Of a stretch of DNA of 64,000 bases, positions 26,323 to 34,742 are shown piece by piece. Source of the stretch: Pandoraea captiosa (GTDB taxonomy: Bacteria > Pseudomonadota > Gammaproteobacteria > Burkholderiales > Burkholderiaceae). The notes below the pieces were generated by a model that searched no databases, was not told the DNA's origin, and saw only the letters and a program-made list of their open reading frames with translations. A program made the translations under genes and the position numbers. Position 1 is the stretch's first letter; the number at the start of each line of letters is the position of its first letter. The DNA is taken from contig NZ_CABPSQ010000003.1 in assembly GCF_902459775.1 (NCBI RefSeq), forward strand, positions 372,001-436,000. The letters run 5' to 3'.

Positions 26323-26448
26323 GGAGGGCGCTTCCTGGAACACGGAGCGCTCACCATCGCCGCCGCTTGGCCTGCGGGCAGCAAACAAAACGCACTGACG
26401 CCCGCCCGAATACATGGCTGGGCAGCGCCATGGACTGTCATACGCCCA

Positions 26449-26472
26449 AGAAAAACGGCCCCGAAGGGCCGT
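26449..26472 (-). terminator. Rho-independent terminator after the SNF2 helicase gene
   Basis: Read on the minus strand, a perfect 7-bp stem ACGGCCC/GGGCCGT with a TTCG loop (26455-26472) is followed by TTTTTCTT. It lies 48 bp past the helicase stop and separates the DUF-gene operon from the pilL operon. Confidence 0.88.
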
Positions 26473-26519
26473 GGAAAGAAGCCGGCGACCCCGAGGGGCC
26501 ACCGGCATGGGCACATGGA

Positions 26520-28793
26520 TCAGACCGTGACAAGCTGCCGGGCCAGTGCGACCTCGACGGAATCACCATCCTGGTTCAGAACATCCAGGCCCGACTCGGG
26601 TACGTCTCCCGACGTGCTTTGCGAGACCATGATCTTCCTGGCCATCAACCCCAGGCAGGTCATCTGCGAGGAGTTGGCATAGCCCAGGTAGATCACGCGC
26701 ACCGGCTGCTTCTGGCCGATGCGCCATGAGCGCCGGGCGGCCTGCTGCAGCGAATACACGTTGTAGCCGGACTGGAGGAACACGATGGTCGGGAACTCCA
26801 GCAGGTCCAGGCCGGTTTTCACCAGCTCGGGATTGGTGATGAGCACGTCGATACCACGGTCCAACTGCTCGGCGATCCAGTCCTCGCGGCGGGAGGCATC
26901 CACGCTCGCGCGCAGTACCGCAACCTTGAAGCCTTCCTGCTCCAGCAGCACCTTCAAACGCGACGTGGTATCGCGCGTGCCGGTGTAGACCGAATAGACC
27001 AGGGTCTTGCGACCTTCCGCCTTCTCTTGCTTGCAGATCTCGATCAGCTCGCGCTCCTTGGGCATCACCTCCAGCTCGTTGAACTGAGCCGGTACGAACG
27101 CCAAGGTGTTGCGCGTGCGCGGATGCACCACCGTTTCCGACCGGAAGCAGCAGTCCGGCCAGGCCAGCAGCACGTTGAGGACCACACCGAGCAGCGTCGT
27201 GTCGCGCTTCGCCAGAGCCTGCTTCAGCTCCTGGGTCAGCCGACCCGCCAGATCGCGGTAGGCCGCGGCCTGCGCCGTGTCCATCGCGACTTCGCGGAAC
27301 TCCTCGTCGTAGGGCGGCAGCACGTTGCCACCGATGTCCTTCAACTTGAGGAAGACCGTGAACGGCAGGACGCACCGCAGCACGCCCTTCGGACCGAAGC
27401 CCGGCGCCTTGACCGTGCGCACCGATACCTTGGTGCCCTTGGCCGTCTTGTGCGCCGTGCCAGTGCTCTCGGAATAGATGTCCTTCAAGACACCGTGATC
27501 GCGCATGAACGCCATCGCGGCCGACGTCATGCTGCCGCTCTTCGTCGGCCGGTAGCCGTCTTCGATCATCCGCCCCGGCAGGGCTCGGAACAGCAGGTGG
27601 AATAGGTCGTCGCCGTAGCCGCCCATCAGCGTGCCGGTGAGCAGCAGCGTCTTGCGCGCCTTGGCCGCCAACACCCCCATGGCTTGGCCCTGGGCGGAGC
27701 CGCCGTTCTTGTACTCGTGCGCCTCGTCGGCGATGAGCAGGTCGAACGTGCCTTGGGGAAGCTGCCTCTTGATGAACTCGGACGGCTGGTAGCCGCCCTC
27801 ACCGAAGCCGAATTCCATGTTGGCCATCGCACGTTCCATGCGATGGGCTTGCCGGTCCGAGAAGACCAGCTCGCCGTTGCCATCCATCAGGTTGATGAAC
27901 TCGTGGATGTTGTCCCCGAGCATCGACGCGAGGAAGGCGTCGCCGAACTTCTGCATCAGCTTCTGCGCGGTGACTTCCCCGATGGTTGGAATACGCTTCA
28001 GCGCCTTGAGCACGGTCGAGGACTGGTCGCTGGCGGACAGGCCTCTGGGACGGATCAACGACCACAGCGGTGCATGGCAGTGGCTGCATTTGCGGCGGGA
28101 CTCCTCGGCTTCCAGCTCGACCGGGTTGATCGGCTCGCCGTCGAGGTCGGTGATGATGTGGCCGCAATCCGGGCACGCTGCCACGTCACCGTGAGGCGTG
28201 CGCCGCCGACCGAAGACAGGCTTCCAGTGGAACCCCATCCGCATCCGCACGCGGCCCAGGACGAAGAACTCCTGGGCCTGAGCGGGCACGCCCAACTGCT
28301 CGCGCAGTTTCAGCAGCTTGACCAGCGTGTCCGGGCCATTGAGCACCCAGACCTTGGCGCCGGCCACCGTCTCCTGGATTTCGCGCCGCCACTTGTACAC
28401 CAGGTGGGGTGGCGAGAGCACCAGGGTGCGGCGGTAGCCTTCGGCGTTGAGCACGGCGGCCGTGGCGATGCCGACGGTCGTCTTGCCGCAGCCCATCTCG
28501 CCATTGACGACCGCGGCGCGTTCGCCGCGATCGACCAACAGCTCGGTGACGGCGTGGACCACATCGGCTTGCGCCGGGAACAGCTTGCGCTTGAGCGCGG
28601 CGAGGATCAGTTGCCGATGCACCCGCACCTGGCCGGTGTAGACCGGAGGATTGGCGCGGTTGAGTGAGTCGAGCAGTTCGTCGCCGAACTCCGATACGAA
28701 GTCCTGCAGGCTGAGCGTGAGGGGTGAAGCGGCCGCTTCGAGCAGGTCGCCCTGCACAGCGGTTTCGGGAACGGTTTCGAGATCGAGGGACAT
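26520..28793 (-). CDS. ICE SNF2-like helicase with internal zinc ribbon
   Basis: 757 residues from the ATG at 28793. Walker A is GEMGCGKTTVG near 115, the DEAH box is LLIADEAHEYKN near 348, and motif VI is QAARRSWRIGQKQPVRV near 700. Between motifs I and II sits a zinc ribbon of two CxxC pairs (ACPDCGHI and CSHCHAPLW, about 205-255). This is a backbone gene of ICEclc/PAGI-2-like elements. It presumably helps process or replicate ICE DNA. A leader hairpin (28814-28851) stands before its ribosome binding site, and a terminator follows. Confidence 0.87.
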   Translation of the reverse strand: MSLDLETVPETAVQGDLLEAAASPLTLSLQDFVSEFGDELLDSLNRANPPVYTGQVRVHRQLILAALKRKLFPAQADVVHAVTELLVDRGERAAVVNGEMGCGKTTVGIATAAVLNAEGYRRTLVLSPPHLVYKWRREIQETVAGAKVWVLNGPDTLVKLLKLREQLGVPAQAQEFFVLGRVRMRMGFHWKPVFGRRRTPHGDVAACPDCGHIITDLDGEPINPVELEAEESRRKCSHCHAPLWSLIRPRGLSASDQSSTVLKALKRIPTIGEVTAQKLMQKFGDAFLASMLGDNIHEFINLMDGNGELVFSDRQAHRMERAMANMEFGFGEGGYQPSEFIKRQLPQGTFDLLIADEAHEYKNGGSAQGQAMGVLAAKARKTLLLTGTLMGGYGDDLFHLLFRALPGRMIEDGYRPTKSGSMTSAAMAFMRDHGVLKDIYSESTGTAHKTAKGTKVSVRTVKAPGFGPKGVLRCVLPFTVFLKLKDIGGNVLPPYDEEFREVAMDTAQAAAYRDLAGRLTQELKQALAKRDTTLLGVVLNVLLAWPDCCFRSETVVHPRTRNTLAFVPAQFNELEVMPKERELIEICKQEKAEGRKTLVYSVYTGTRDTTSRLKVLLEQEGFKVAVLRASVDASRREDWIAEQLDRGIDVLITNPELVKTGLDLLEFPTIVFLQSGYNVYSLQQAARRSWRIGQKQPVRVIYLGYANSSQMTCLGLMARKIMVSQSTSGDVPESGLDVLNQDGDSVEVALARQLVTV

Positions 28794-28813
28794 GGTGATG
28801 CTCCAAAGCAATG

Positions 28814-28851
28814 GGGGCATGCACCTCCCCCACGGGGCGGTGACATGCCCC
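28814..28851 (-). promoter_or_regulatory. Leader hairpin 1 (before SNF2 helicase gene)
   Basis: Outer stem GGGGCATG/CATGCCCC and inner stem CACC-CCCC/GGGG-GGTG, about 20 nt before the start codon. In RNA sense it follows CCCACCC and precedes GGAG. Confidence 0.75.
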
Positions 28852-28893
28852 TGGGTGGGAAGAAAGAAGCGGCGCGAGGCCGCTGGATGCGGA

Positions 28894-29199
28894 TCAGTAT
28901 TCGCTGGGCAACAGCAGCGTGGTGACGCTGCGATCCCATTCGGTGATGATCCAGAGCTTCAGGTCGCGCGTGACCTGGTAGGACGAGAACAGACGATCCT
29001 CGCCAGACTTCAGCGCGGCGTCGTTCTGCCGCCGATCGCTGTCGCTCAGGTCGCCCCATTCGCCATGAAGATGGCGGCGCAGGTACGGCGTGGGGTTGAG
29101 CCGGCCCTGTCGGACCAGCTCGTCGACGCCGGCGGTCATGACCACCTGCCCGGGCGAAAAGCGTGCTTGTGACGCGAGGTTGAGGACTGCGAGTGCCAT
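28894..29199 (-). CDS. Small conserved ICE protein, function unknown
   Basis: 101 residues. It contains TAGVDELVRQGRLNPTPYL and a GEWGDLSDSDRRQND segment, then ends YQVTRDLKLWIITEWD...LLPSEY. The GEWG and ITEWD blocks recur in proteins of plasmids and ICEs that are sometimes labelled restriction subunit M, but no methyltransferase motif is present and I do not accept that label. It has AAGGAG and a leader hairpin upstream and belongs to the run of small genes 28.9-36.4 kb. Confidence 0.78.
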   Translation of the reverse strand: MALAVLNLASQARFSPGQVVMTAGVDELVRQGRLNPTPYLRRHLHGEWGDLSDSDRRQNDAALKSGEDRLFSSYQVTRDLKLWIITEWDRSVTTLLLPSEY

Positions 29200-29222
29200 G
29201 GTGGTTTCTCCTTCTGGAAGAA

Positions 29223-29257
29223 GGGGTCACGGCACCCCATCGGGGCGACGTGACCCC
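29223..29257 (-). promoter_or_regulatory. Leader hairpin 2
   Basis: Outer stem GGGGTCACG/CGTGACCCC (9 bp, perfect) with an inner CCCC/GGGG stem. It lies about 25 nt before the start at 29199, and CCACCCACC precedes it in RNA sense. Confidence 0.8.
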
Positions 29258-29300
29258 GGTGGGTGGATGAGGGCGACGGCGAACCGTCAGGGAACAGCGA

Positions 29301-30410
29301 TCAGCGGATGGTCAGCACTTCGCCCCACGTGGGCGAGCCCAGCGTCAAGTCCCATGCACGAATGACCGGCACGAACTTGTCGGTGAGGATGCGCGTCTCG
29401 GCCACGGAGCCGTCGTCGCGTTCGGTGTATTCCGTCTGGAGGGTCTTCTCCTTGTGGGTATCACCTTTGACGACGAGCACGCGCCCGCTCTTGGACGTCA
29501 CCACGCCGGAGATCGCGCCTGCGGCCAGAGCCAGGGCGAGATGCCAGTGCGACAAGGCCCGCGCGGGCGGACGCAGCGATTGCTGCGCGGCGCCCAGGTG
29601 GGTATCGAGCGCCGGCCAGAGCCCTTGCAGCCGGCCGACTTCATCGGCGAACTGCTCGGGCTCCATCGTCACGCGATAGAAGTGCTCCGGCTCGACCGGG
29701 CTGGCAGGGACGGTGTACGGCAGGAACGGCCATTCCAGCGGCAGCTCCTCGGCTTCGGCGTCGCCCTGTCCGATCTGCAGCAGCAGACCGCGCACGGCTT
29801 TGACCGACTCCGACGCCTGGTCGCGTTGACGAATCCTGCGACCGAAGATCACCACCTGCTTGAACTGCGTCTCCACCGCACGGTAGATACGCAGGTCGGC
29901 GAAGTGGCGCGTCAGCCATCCGACCAGCTCGGCGTCGAGCACGTAGGACGGCACGATGAAGATCAGCACGCCGCCGTACTGCAGCAGCGGCAGCGCACGC
30001 TGATAGAACAGCTTTTCCAGCCGCGCACGGCCCTGGCCCTGATAGCCGATGTTGCCGTTCACGTCCTTGCTCAGGTCGCCATACGGCGGGTTCAGCCACA
30101 GCAGCCCGAAGGACTGGCGCGAGATCAGCGTGTCCATCAGGTCACCGTGGATGCAGCGATCGACCAGTTGCCGTGCGTGGCGGGCACGCTCGGCGTCGTA
30201 CTCGACGGCGAAGGCCTGGACCTGCTCGCGCCCGAGGGCGTGGGCGGCTTCGGCGATCGCCACGCCTTCGCCGGCGCAGGGATCGAGGATGGACATGGCG
30301 CCGGAAGACGGCGCCAGCGCGGACAAGGCCCGCTCCAGCGTCGGTTCGTCAGTGGGGAAGTAGCCGTTACGAATGAAATTGCGCGCCAGGCGCGGAAACA
30401 TGAGTGCCAT
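29301..30410 (-). CDS. DUF6094-type class I methyltransferase-like protein
   Basis: 369 residues from 30410. The AdoMet-binding motif I is ILDPCAGEGVAIAEA near 42 and the catalytic motif IV is WLNPPYG near 108, the NPPY signature of N6-adenine methyltransferases. It lacks an obvious target recognition domain. Family members are common in ICEs and plasmids, where they may protect transferring DNA or modify it for stability. The neighbouring helicase and small proteins form a conserved backbone block. Confidence 0.85.
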   Translation of the reverse strand: MALMFPRLARNFIRNGYFPTDEPTLERALSALAPSSGAMSILDPCAGEGVAIAEAAHALGREQVQAFAVEYDAERARHARQLVDRCIHGDLMDTLISRQSFGLLWLNPPYGDLSKDVNGNIGYQGQGRARLEKLFYQRALPLLQYGGVLIFIVPSYVLDAELVGWLTRHFADLRIYRAVETQFKQVVIFGRRIRQRDQASESVKAVRGLLLQIGQGDAEAEELPLEWPFLPYTVPASPVEPEHFYRVTMEPEQFADEVGRLQGLWPALDTHLGAAQQSLRPPARALSHWHLALALAAGAISGVVTSKSGRVLVVKGDTHKEKTLQTEYTERDDGSVAETRILTDKFVPVIRAWDLTLGSPTWGEVLTIR

Positions 30411-30440
30411 GGATTTCTCCTGATGATGGATGAGGGAAGG

Positions 30441-30465
30441 CGGGCACGCGCGGCGCGCATGCCCG
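30441..30465 (-). promoter_or_regulatory. Leader hairpin 3
   Basis: Outer stem CGGGCA/TGCCCG enclosing a GC-rich CGCGCGGCGCGC core, about 30 nt before the start at 30410. CAGGAG lies between hairpin and start. Confidence 0.7.
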
Positions 30466-30475
30466 TGGGGATGGC

Positions 30476-31126
30476 TCACGCCACACGCCGAAGCGGTGCG
30501 TTCGCGGCCAGTTCGTACTGCGTGGCGCCGAGGGTGCCGTTGCGGATCAGCTCGCCCAACGCCTTCGTCAGCGCCGGGACATCGAGGGCCAGCCGATGGC
30601 CTTCCAGCGGCCCGAGGGCCAAAGGAAGACCGGTCAGCATCCGCCGTGTCTGCAACAGCTCCAGCACGGTGTCGCGCCAGTGGTCGAGCAGTGGCAGCGG
30701 GCAGGTGTCCTGCACCAGCGTCCACAGCCGGTCGAGCCGGTGAGCGGAATCCCTGGGCAGAAGCGCCAGCGCGCTGGCGTTGGCCTTGTCTGGCTTCACG
30801 CAGCGACGATCGAACAGCCACACATTCGTCAGCGAACCGAACAGCGTTCGCCGATAGGCGCGGGTGATGCGCTTTTCCAGGTTTTCGACATTGCCGACGA
30901 AGACCGGGATGGATGCGCCCTGCTCGGTGATGACGTGGAACTGGTCGAGCCCCTGTTCATCCCGGCCGAGGGTCAGGCGGGCAAGGAACTCCTGAACGGC
31001 GGTGTCGCGCGCCCAGATCGAGAGAAAGACGAGATTGCCCTGCTCGTCACCGACGCAACCGTCGGCCATGAGGTCGGGACATTCGTCGATGCGGTACAGC
31101 GGTTTCGCGGAAGAAGGTGCAGGCAT
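30476..31126 (-). CDS. Conserved ICE protein, function unknown
   Basis: 216 residues from 31126. The N-terminal half has ADGCVGDEQGNLVFLSIW and QGASIPVFVGNVENLEKRI; the C-terminal half is helical and leucine-rich (DRLWTLVQDTCPLPLLDHW). No catalytic motif or membrane segment is seen. It lies in the conserved block between the methyltransferase and DUF3275 genes. I do not recognise a family. Confidence 0.75.
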   Translation of the reverse strand: MPAPSSAKPLYRIDECPDLMADGCVGDEQGNLVFLSIWARDTAVQEFLARLTLGRDEQGLDQFHVITEQGASIPVFVGNVENLEKRITRAYRRTLFGSLTNVWLFDRRCVKPDKANASALALLPRDSAHRLDRLWTLVQDTCPLPLLDHWRDTVLELLQTRRMLTGLPLALGPLEGHRLALDVPALTKALGELIRNGTLGATQYELAANAPLRRVA

Positions 31127-31150
31127 GGTGATGTCCTCTTGGAAATGAAG

Positions 31151-31179
31151 GAGCAACCACAGCCCGCGGGGCCGTGCTC
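31151..31179 (-). promoter_or_regulatory. Leader hairpin 4
   Basis: Outer stem GAGCA/TGCTC enclosing a GGCCCCGCGGGCT core, about 25 nt before the start at 31126. CACCCAACC precedes it in RNA sense. Confidence 0.65.
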
Positions 31180-31210
31180 GCCCCGGTTGGGTGAAGGAAG
31201 ATGCGTGCCG

Positions 31211-31576
31211 CTAGACAGCGCGCCCCGCGTGGAAGCGGTGAACCCGCTCGCGCCACTCGGAGCTTTGCACCGGCGCCATGTCGAGATAGCGCAGCGGGCA
31301 CGAGTAGTAGTACGGATGCACGGACTCATCGAGGGACTTGTAGCCCCAATCGCCGCCCGAGCTTTCCAGCAGATGGCAGCCGATGTAGCAGACGGACTCA
31401 CCGGCCGCGAGGCCCATGACGCCCGCCTGCTTGGCGGTGACGCGAACCACGGTCCACAGAACGTCGCCGTCCAGCGTGTGGTCGATGATTTCGCAGCAGG
31501 CGCGTTCGGACGCCTGCGGAGCGAGCAGCTCGCGGATCAACTGATCACGCGTCTGACGAACGAAGGTCCAGCCCAT
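31211..31576 (-). CDS. Small ICE protein, possibly DUF6927
   Basis: 121 residues. It starts MGWTFVRQTRDQLIREL and contains CCEIIDHTLDGDVLWTVV and SGGDWGYKSLDESVHPYYY. The pattern fits a small family of ICE and plasmid proteins I recall as DUF6927; that name is uncertain. Conserved Trp, Tyr and His residues suggest a folded enzyme-like or binding protein. AAGGAG precedes the start. Confidence 0.72.
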   Translation of the reverse strand: MGWTFVRQTRDQLIRELLAPQASERACCEIIDHTLDGDVLWTVVRVTAKQAGVMGLAAGESVCYIGCHLLESSGGDWGYKSLDESVHPYYYSCPLRYLDMAPVQSSEWRERVHRFHAGRAV

Positions 31577-31606
31577 GAGGGTCTCCTTGAAGAAAAGGCC
31601 AGAGCC

Positions 31607-31622
31607 CTCCCCGTCGGGGGAG
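31607..31622 (-). promoter_or_regulatory. Leader hairpin 5
   Basis: Perfect stem CTCCCC/GGGGAG with a GTC-type loop, within a wider imperfect stem, about 30 nt before the start at 31576. CCACCCGCC precedes it in RNA sense. Confidence 0.7.
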
Positions 31623-31665
31623 AACCCCGGCGGGTGGCGGAATGCCGCGCAAGGCGGCGGATGGA

Positions 31666-32277
31666 TCAGGCAGCTTTGAGGTGCCAGTCCTGGGACAACG
31701 GAGCGAACTCGTAGCCGAGCTTGTCGAGGCGGTCGCGCTGCTGACGCAGCACACGACGATCCACGGTCGCATCGAGCTTCACGGTCTCGCCCAGGGGCCA
31801 CAAGGCACCGAACAGCGCCGCGTCGTCTGCCTCGGCCGAGGCCGCAGCGGACACGGGAGCCGGTTCGCTGCCGAACGGCGTGGTATCGACCAGGGGATCA
31901 CGCGGACTGCGCGACTTCGCCTTCGGCTTGGCCGGGGGCGATGCCGGCGCGGGCGTCTGCGCTTCCTCGTCGATCGGATCGACTTCCTGCGGACTCAGCC
32001 GGCGGGCTTCGTCGCGGCTCAGGGCGTCGATGTTGGACAGCGTCATCCCGCCCAGATGGGCGCGGATCTCGATGACCATGCGGCCGTTGGCGTTGTACGT
32101 GGAGGGGCGAATCTCGACGATGACGAAATCACCGTCGTACTTGCCCTCGCGGTACTGATCGAGTTCGGCGTTCTTCACGACGAACTCGCCGATCGAGGTC
32201 GCCAGGCGGCCGACGTTGAAGTCGCCGTTCCTGCCGTGGATGGTCTTGATGGCCAGTTGGCCGGGAATGGTGATCAT
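31666..32277 (-). CDS. DUF3275 family protein
   Basis: 203 residues from 32277. The N-terminal domain (1-110: IKTIHGRNGDFNVGRLATS, VIVEIRPSTYNANGRMVIE) is the DUF3275 core of ICE and plasmid proteins. A proline/alanine-rich linker (about 120-150) leads to a C-terminal helical segment (VDRRVLRQQRDRLDKLGYEF). Function is unknown; the FNVGRL core resembles single-strand DNA-binding protein partners. It lies next to DUF3577 in the usual ICE order. Confidence 0.85.
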   Translation of the reverse strand: MITIPGQLAIKTIHGRNGDFNVGRLATSIGEFVVKNAELDQYREGKYDGDFVIVEIRPSTYNANGRMVIEIRAHLGGMTLSNIDALSRDEARRLSPQEVDPIDEEAQTPAPASPPAKPKAKSRSPRDPLVDTTPFGSEPAPVSAAASAEADDAALFGALWPLGETVKLDATVDRRVLRQQRDRLDKLGYEFAPLSQDWHLKAA

Positions 32278-32304
32278 GAAGGTCTCCTGCGGACGAAGAG
32301 AAGA

Positions 32305-32328
32305 CAAGGCCCCGGGGATGGGGCCTTG
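32305..32328 (-). promoter_or_regulatory. Leader hairpin 6
   Basis: Perfect 9-bp stem CAAGGCCCC/GGGGCCTTG with a 6-nt loop, about 28 nt before the start at 32277. It also begins only 5 bases after the DUF3577 stop, so it could act as a processing or stabilising stem. Confidence 0.8.
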
Positions 32329-32332
32329 CGGA

Positions 32333-32884
32333 TCAGAACGACTCGGCAACGGCCAATGCGGGGGCATCGGCAGCGTCGTCGGCAGCATCGGCGACGGGCC
32401 TGGAAGGCTCCGGTGCCGAGGCTTGCTGCGCGGCGGGCGCGTCGGACGTCACAGGGACTTCCGGGTCGCGCTCATCGGTCTCGGTCGGCTTGGGTTCGGC
32501 CTTGTAGACGAACTTGCCGTCGACCTTGATCCAACTGACGAACAGCAGGCGGGCCTTGAGGCTCACCCCCTGTTCGCCGGCACGCTTGCCCTTGGAGTAG
32601 GTGAAGGTGTCGGTCCACAGGTCGCCCAGGCGGAAGCCGATCATCACCTTCTTCTCGGCGTCGACCGCCTGAATGCAGCGGCGCACCAGGTGCTGCGCCT
32701 CCGATCCCGATACGCGCGTGTCGAAACGCACATACGAGACGTCATCGCTGGGACCATTGAGCGCTGCGATATCGCAGGCCAGGAACGCATCGCCTTTCTT
32801 GGGCTTCACTTCGCGGATGCGATTGAGGTACCCGAGGCCGGTGATGTGCAGATCGAAGTAGGACTTTTCGGTGGAAGTGGTCAT
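32333..32884 (-). CDS. DUF3577 (STY4534 family) ICE protein
   Basis: 183 residues from 32884. The block YFDLHITGLGYLNRIREV, FLACDIAALNG and VRFDTRVSGSEA defines the STY4534/DUF3577 family, an OB-fold-like protein of ICEs thought to bind single-stranded DNA. The last 50 residues are low-complexity Ala/Pro/Asp, like the disordered tail of an SSB. CAGGAG precedes the start, and a leader hairpin and a three-stem element lie upstream. Confidence 0.88.
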   Translation of the reverse strand: MTTSTEKSYFDLHITGLGYLNRIREVKPKKGDAFLACDIAALNGPSDDVSYVRFDTRVSGSEAQHLVRRCIQAVDAEKKVMIGFRLGDLWTDTFTYSKGKRAGEQGVSLKARLLFVSWIKVDGKFVYKAEPKPTETDERDPEVPVTSDAPAAQQASAPEPSRPVADAADDAADAPALAVAESF

Positions 32885-32916
32885 GGTGAATCTCCTGAAG
32901 AACAAAGACGCGGAGA

Positions 32917-32945
32917 CACACCCGACCCAAGGCGGGGAAGGTGTG
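32917..32945 (-). promoter_or_regulatory. Leader hairpin 7
   Basis: Outer stem CACACC/GGTGTG with a GC-rich interior, about 30 nt before the DUF3577 start. The 344-bp gap 32885-33228 also holds a three-stem element (33042-33110) and a terminator (33190-33216), and no gene. Confidence 0.7.
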
Positions 32946-33041
32946 AACCCCCCGCGTGGGTTGATGGAACAGCTTGGTGGCATCGCCATCGAGAACCGAT
33001 GGCCGTTCGCGCATGGATGCCGGTGCGAACTGGAGTGATCA

Positions 33042-33110
33042 ACGCGGTCGGAACCGCGTCGCAGCCTTGAAGATCGTGGCTGCCTGGGCATGTCGCTGAC
33101 GGACGTCAGC
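33042..33110 (-). promoter_or_regulatory. Three-stem conserved intergenic element, copy R1
   Basis: Stem 1 ACGCGGT/ACCGCGT (33042-33059), stem 2 GCAGCC/GGCTGC (33061-33083) with loop TTGAAGATCGT, stem 3 GCTGACG/CGTCAGC (33095-33110). The linker GGGCATG is shared with copies R2 and R3. Stem 2 differs from the other copies by a compensated pair. Strand is inferred from the flanking minus-strand genes. Confidence 0.75.
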
Positions 33111-33189
33111 GGAACATGGCCGGAAGCGTGGCGCCGGGACGGCGCGCAGGCGAGCGGCAATCGGCACTCGCGGCTGTCCGCATTGCCGG

Positions 33190-33216
33190 GAAGAAAGAGG
33201 CCCCGGAGCGGGGGCC
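33190..33216 (-). terminator. Rho-independent terminator after DUF3085 gene
   Basis: On the minus strand, stem GGCCCC/GGGGCC (33199-33216) is followed by a TC-rich tract TCTTTCTTC. It lies 12 bp after the DUF3085 stop and just before element R1. Confidence 0.75.
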
Positions 33217-33228
33217 AGGGATGGGCGG

Positions 33229-33594
33229 TCAGTTACCGCTGGGCGTGGAAGGAACCGCCTGCAGCGACAGGTGTGTCGCGGTGGCGGACACGTCGAGGTC
33301 GTCCTCGCTGTGCAGGATGCGCGCAAACACGCCCTCCTGCGGATCGAAGAACTCGCCGAAGTCGTCGCCACCGAACTCGGCGCGCGCCAGCTCCCACCAG
33401 TCATCGAACGCATCGACATCCGGGTTGCAGCCGGCGGTATAGGCGATGGTCTTCAGGCGACCATCGGGTCGGCGCTCGCCGCGCTCGGCCAGGAAGTACA
33501 CGCCCTGATCCTTGACCAGGATGATGCGGCATTGATTCGCCACCGCTTCGGCGAGCACGGGCCGCAGCTCCGTGCCTTTGAATCGAACAGTCAT
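33229..33594 (-). CDS. DUF3085 family protein
   Basis: 121 residues. It contains VKDQGVYFLAERGERRPDG and IAYTAGCNPDVDAFDDWWE, the core of DUF3085, a family found on ICEs and plasmids of Proteobacteria. Acidic and soluble, with no membrane segment. Its role is unknown. It has its own leader hairpin and a terminator, so it ends a transcription unit. Confidence 0.87.
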   Translation of the reverse strand: MTVRFKGTELRPVLAEAVANQCRIILVKDQGVYFLAERGERRPDGRLKTIAYTAGCNPDVDAFDDWWELARAEFGGDDFGEFFDPQEGVFARILHSEDDLDVSATATHLSLQAVPSTPSGN

Positions 33595-33625
33595 GGGTGG
33601 GATCTCCAGGAAGGCAGGAAGAGAG

Positions 33626-33650
33626 GCTTCCCGCCGCGAGGGCGGGAAGC
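33626..33650 (-). promoter_or_regulatory. Leader hairpin 8
   Basis: Perfect 10-bp stem GCTTCCCGCC/GGCGGGAAGC with a 5-nt loop, about 30 nt before the DUF3085 start and 11 nt after the preceding stop. Confidence 0.8.
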
Positions 33651-33660
33651 TGCTGGGAGG

Positions 33661-34458
33661 TCAGTGCCGGACAGCCTTGCGGCCCGACAGGCACTGCACG
33701 CGGATGCGCCTCCAGCTCCCGTCGTCGATCAGCCGTTCCAGCGTCTCGCCGAGGCTGTCGAAGAACACCTCATCGACCCGTTCGATCAGCTCGCCGTCGC
33801 GGCGCAGCTCCACCGCGTAGAGGTCGAGGCCACGCTCATACAGCACGGTGACGCGACCCTGGAACTTCGTCGTGGCGACGGTGAAGCCGATGGCCGGCGG
33901 CGTGCGGATGATGTCGGCGGGCAGCGGATCGACCCAGGTGATGTCCCGCGCACCGGCATCCACCAGCATGTGGGTGATGCGCCGGAAACCATCGGGAGCG
34001 GGCAACTGCTCAAGTTGGTCGACCAGCTCCTGCAGCTCGGGGCAGCGCGCCTCGGGAATCGGCAGCTTCGCTGGTGCGGACCCGAGCACGAACCGCTTCA
34101 CCGTGTAGGGCTGGCCGTCGGCGGTGAACTCGGTCTGCTCCTCGGGCGTGTCCGCCCGCTGACCGTCGAAGCGGCGTCTGACATACGGTTCGACCTGCAC
34201 CTTGGCGCCCTCGTCGGGCACTTCGGTCACGAGCGTGCGATCGAGCACCGCGAACTCGGCCCGTCCCGTCTTGACGACGATGGCCTCGTCGGTGGTGGCG
34301 ATGACCTTGCCCTCAAAGGGCTTCGGGTCGATGTGAAAGCCCAGCGTCGAAACCTTGGGCTGGCCGTCGAAGATGTTGAACTTGAACGAACGAACGTTGG
34401 AAGGCACATGACCGACGACAAGCGTCGGCATCTGTGCACGGATGGCTTGGGTATCCAT
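33661..34458 (-). CDS. Conserved ICE protein, function unknown
   Basis: 265 residues from 34458. It opens MDTQAIRAQMPTLVVGHVPS and contains FNIFDGQPKVSTLGFHIDPK, IVVKTGRAEFAVLDRTLV and a C-terminal FFDSLGETLERLIDDGSWRR. The beta-rich first half and the GRAEFAVLDR block look like a small-molecule or nucleic-acid binding fold, but no catalytic residues are obvious. AAGGAG precedes the start; a leader hairpin and element R2 lie upstream. Confidence 0.75.
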   Translation of the reverse strand: MDTQAIRAQMPTLVVGHVPSNVRSFKFNIFDGQPKVSTLGFHIDPKPFEGKVIATTDEAIVVKTGRAEFAVLDRTLVTEVPDEGAKVQVEPYVRRRFDGQRADTPEEQTEFTADGQPYTVKRFVLGSAPAKLPIPEARCPELQELVDQLEQLPAPDGFRRITHMLVDAGARDITWVDPLPADIIRTPPAIGFTVATTKFQGRVTVLYERGLDLYAVELRRDGELIERVDEVFFDSLGETLERLIDDGSWRRIRVQCLSGRKAVRH

Positions 34459-34479
34459 GGGGAGACTCCTTGTGGCAAC

Positions 34480-34516
34480 CAAGGGACTCCCGCCCGCAAG
34501 GGAGGTCTGTCCCTTG
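34480..34516 (-). promoter_or_regulatory. Leader hairpin 9
   Basis: Outer stem CAAGGGAC/GTCCCTTG with an inner CTCC/GGAG stem, about 22 nt before the start at 34458. CACCCTC precedes it in RNA sense. Confidence 0.78.
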
Positions 34517-34563
34517 AGGGTGAGGTGGATGGACGCGGGTGCGCCCGGAGAACGAAACAACCA

Positions 34564-34629
34564 GCACGGCGAACCGTGCCGCAGTCTTGAAGGTCTCGAC
34601 TGCCTGGGCATGCTGCCGGCAACGCCAGC
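34564..34629 (-). promoter_or_regulatory. Three-stem conserved intergenic element, copy R2
   Basis: Stem 1 GCACGG/CCGTGC, stem 2 GCAGTC/GACTGC with loop TTGAAGGTCTC, and a weaker stem 3 GCTG/CAGC. GGGCATG follows stem 2 as in R1 and R3. Stem 1 has several paired changes relative to R1 and R3. Confidence 0.75.
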
Positions 34630-34706
34630 AAACATGCGGCCAGCGTGCGGCACATGGCGACGGCCGTCCGCCGGGAATCGGCAACGCGCCGCCACCGCGT
34701 TGCGCG

Positions 34707-34733
34707 AAAAAGAAGAGCCCCGCAGGGGGGCTC
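34707..34733 (-). terminator. Rho-independent terminator after the 34743-35459 gene
   Basis: On the minus strand, stem GAGCCCC/GGGGCTC (34715-34733) is followed by TTCTTTTT. It lies 9 bp past the stop and precedes element R2. Confidence 0.85.
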
Positions 34734-34742
34734 AGGAGGGGG

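Noticed and set aside
28894-29199. Database-style label restriction subunit M for the 101-residue protein
   Set aside because: No AdoMet or catalytic motif can be seen in the sequence.
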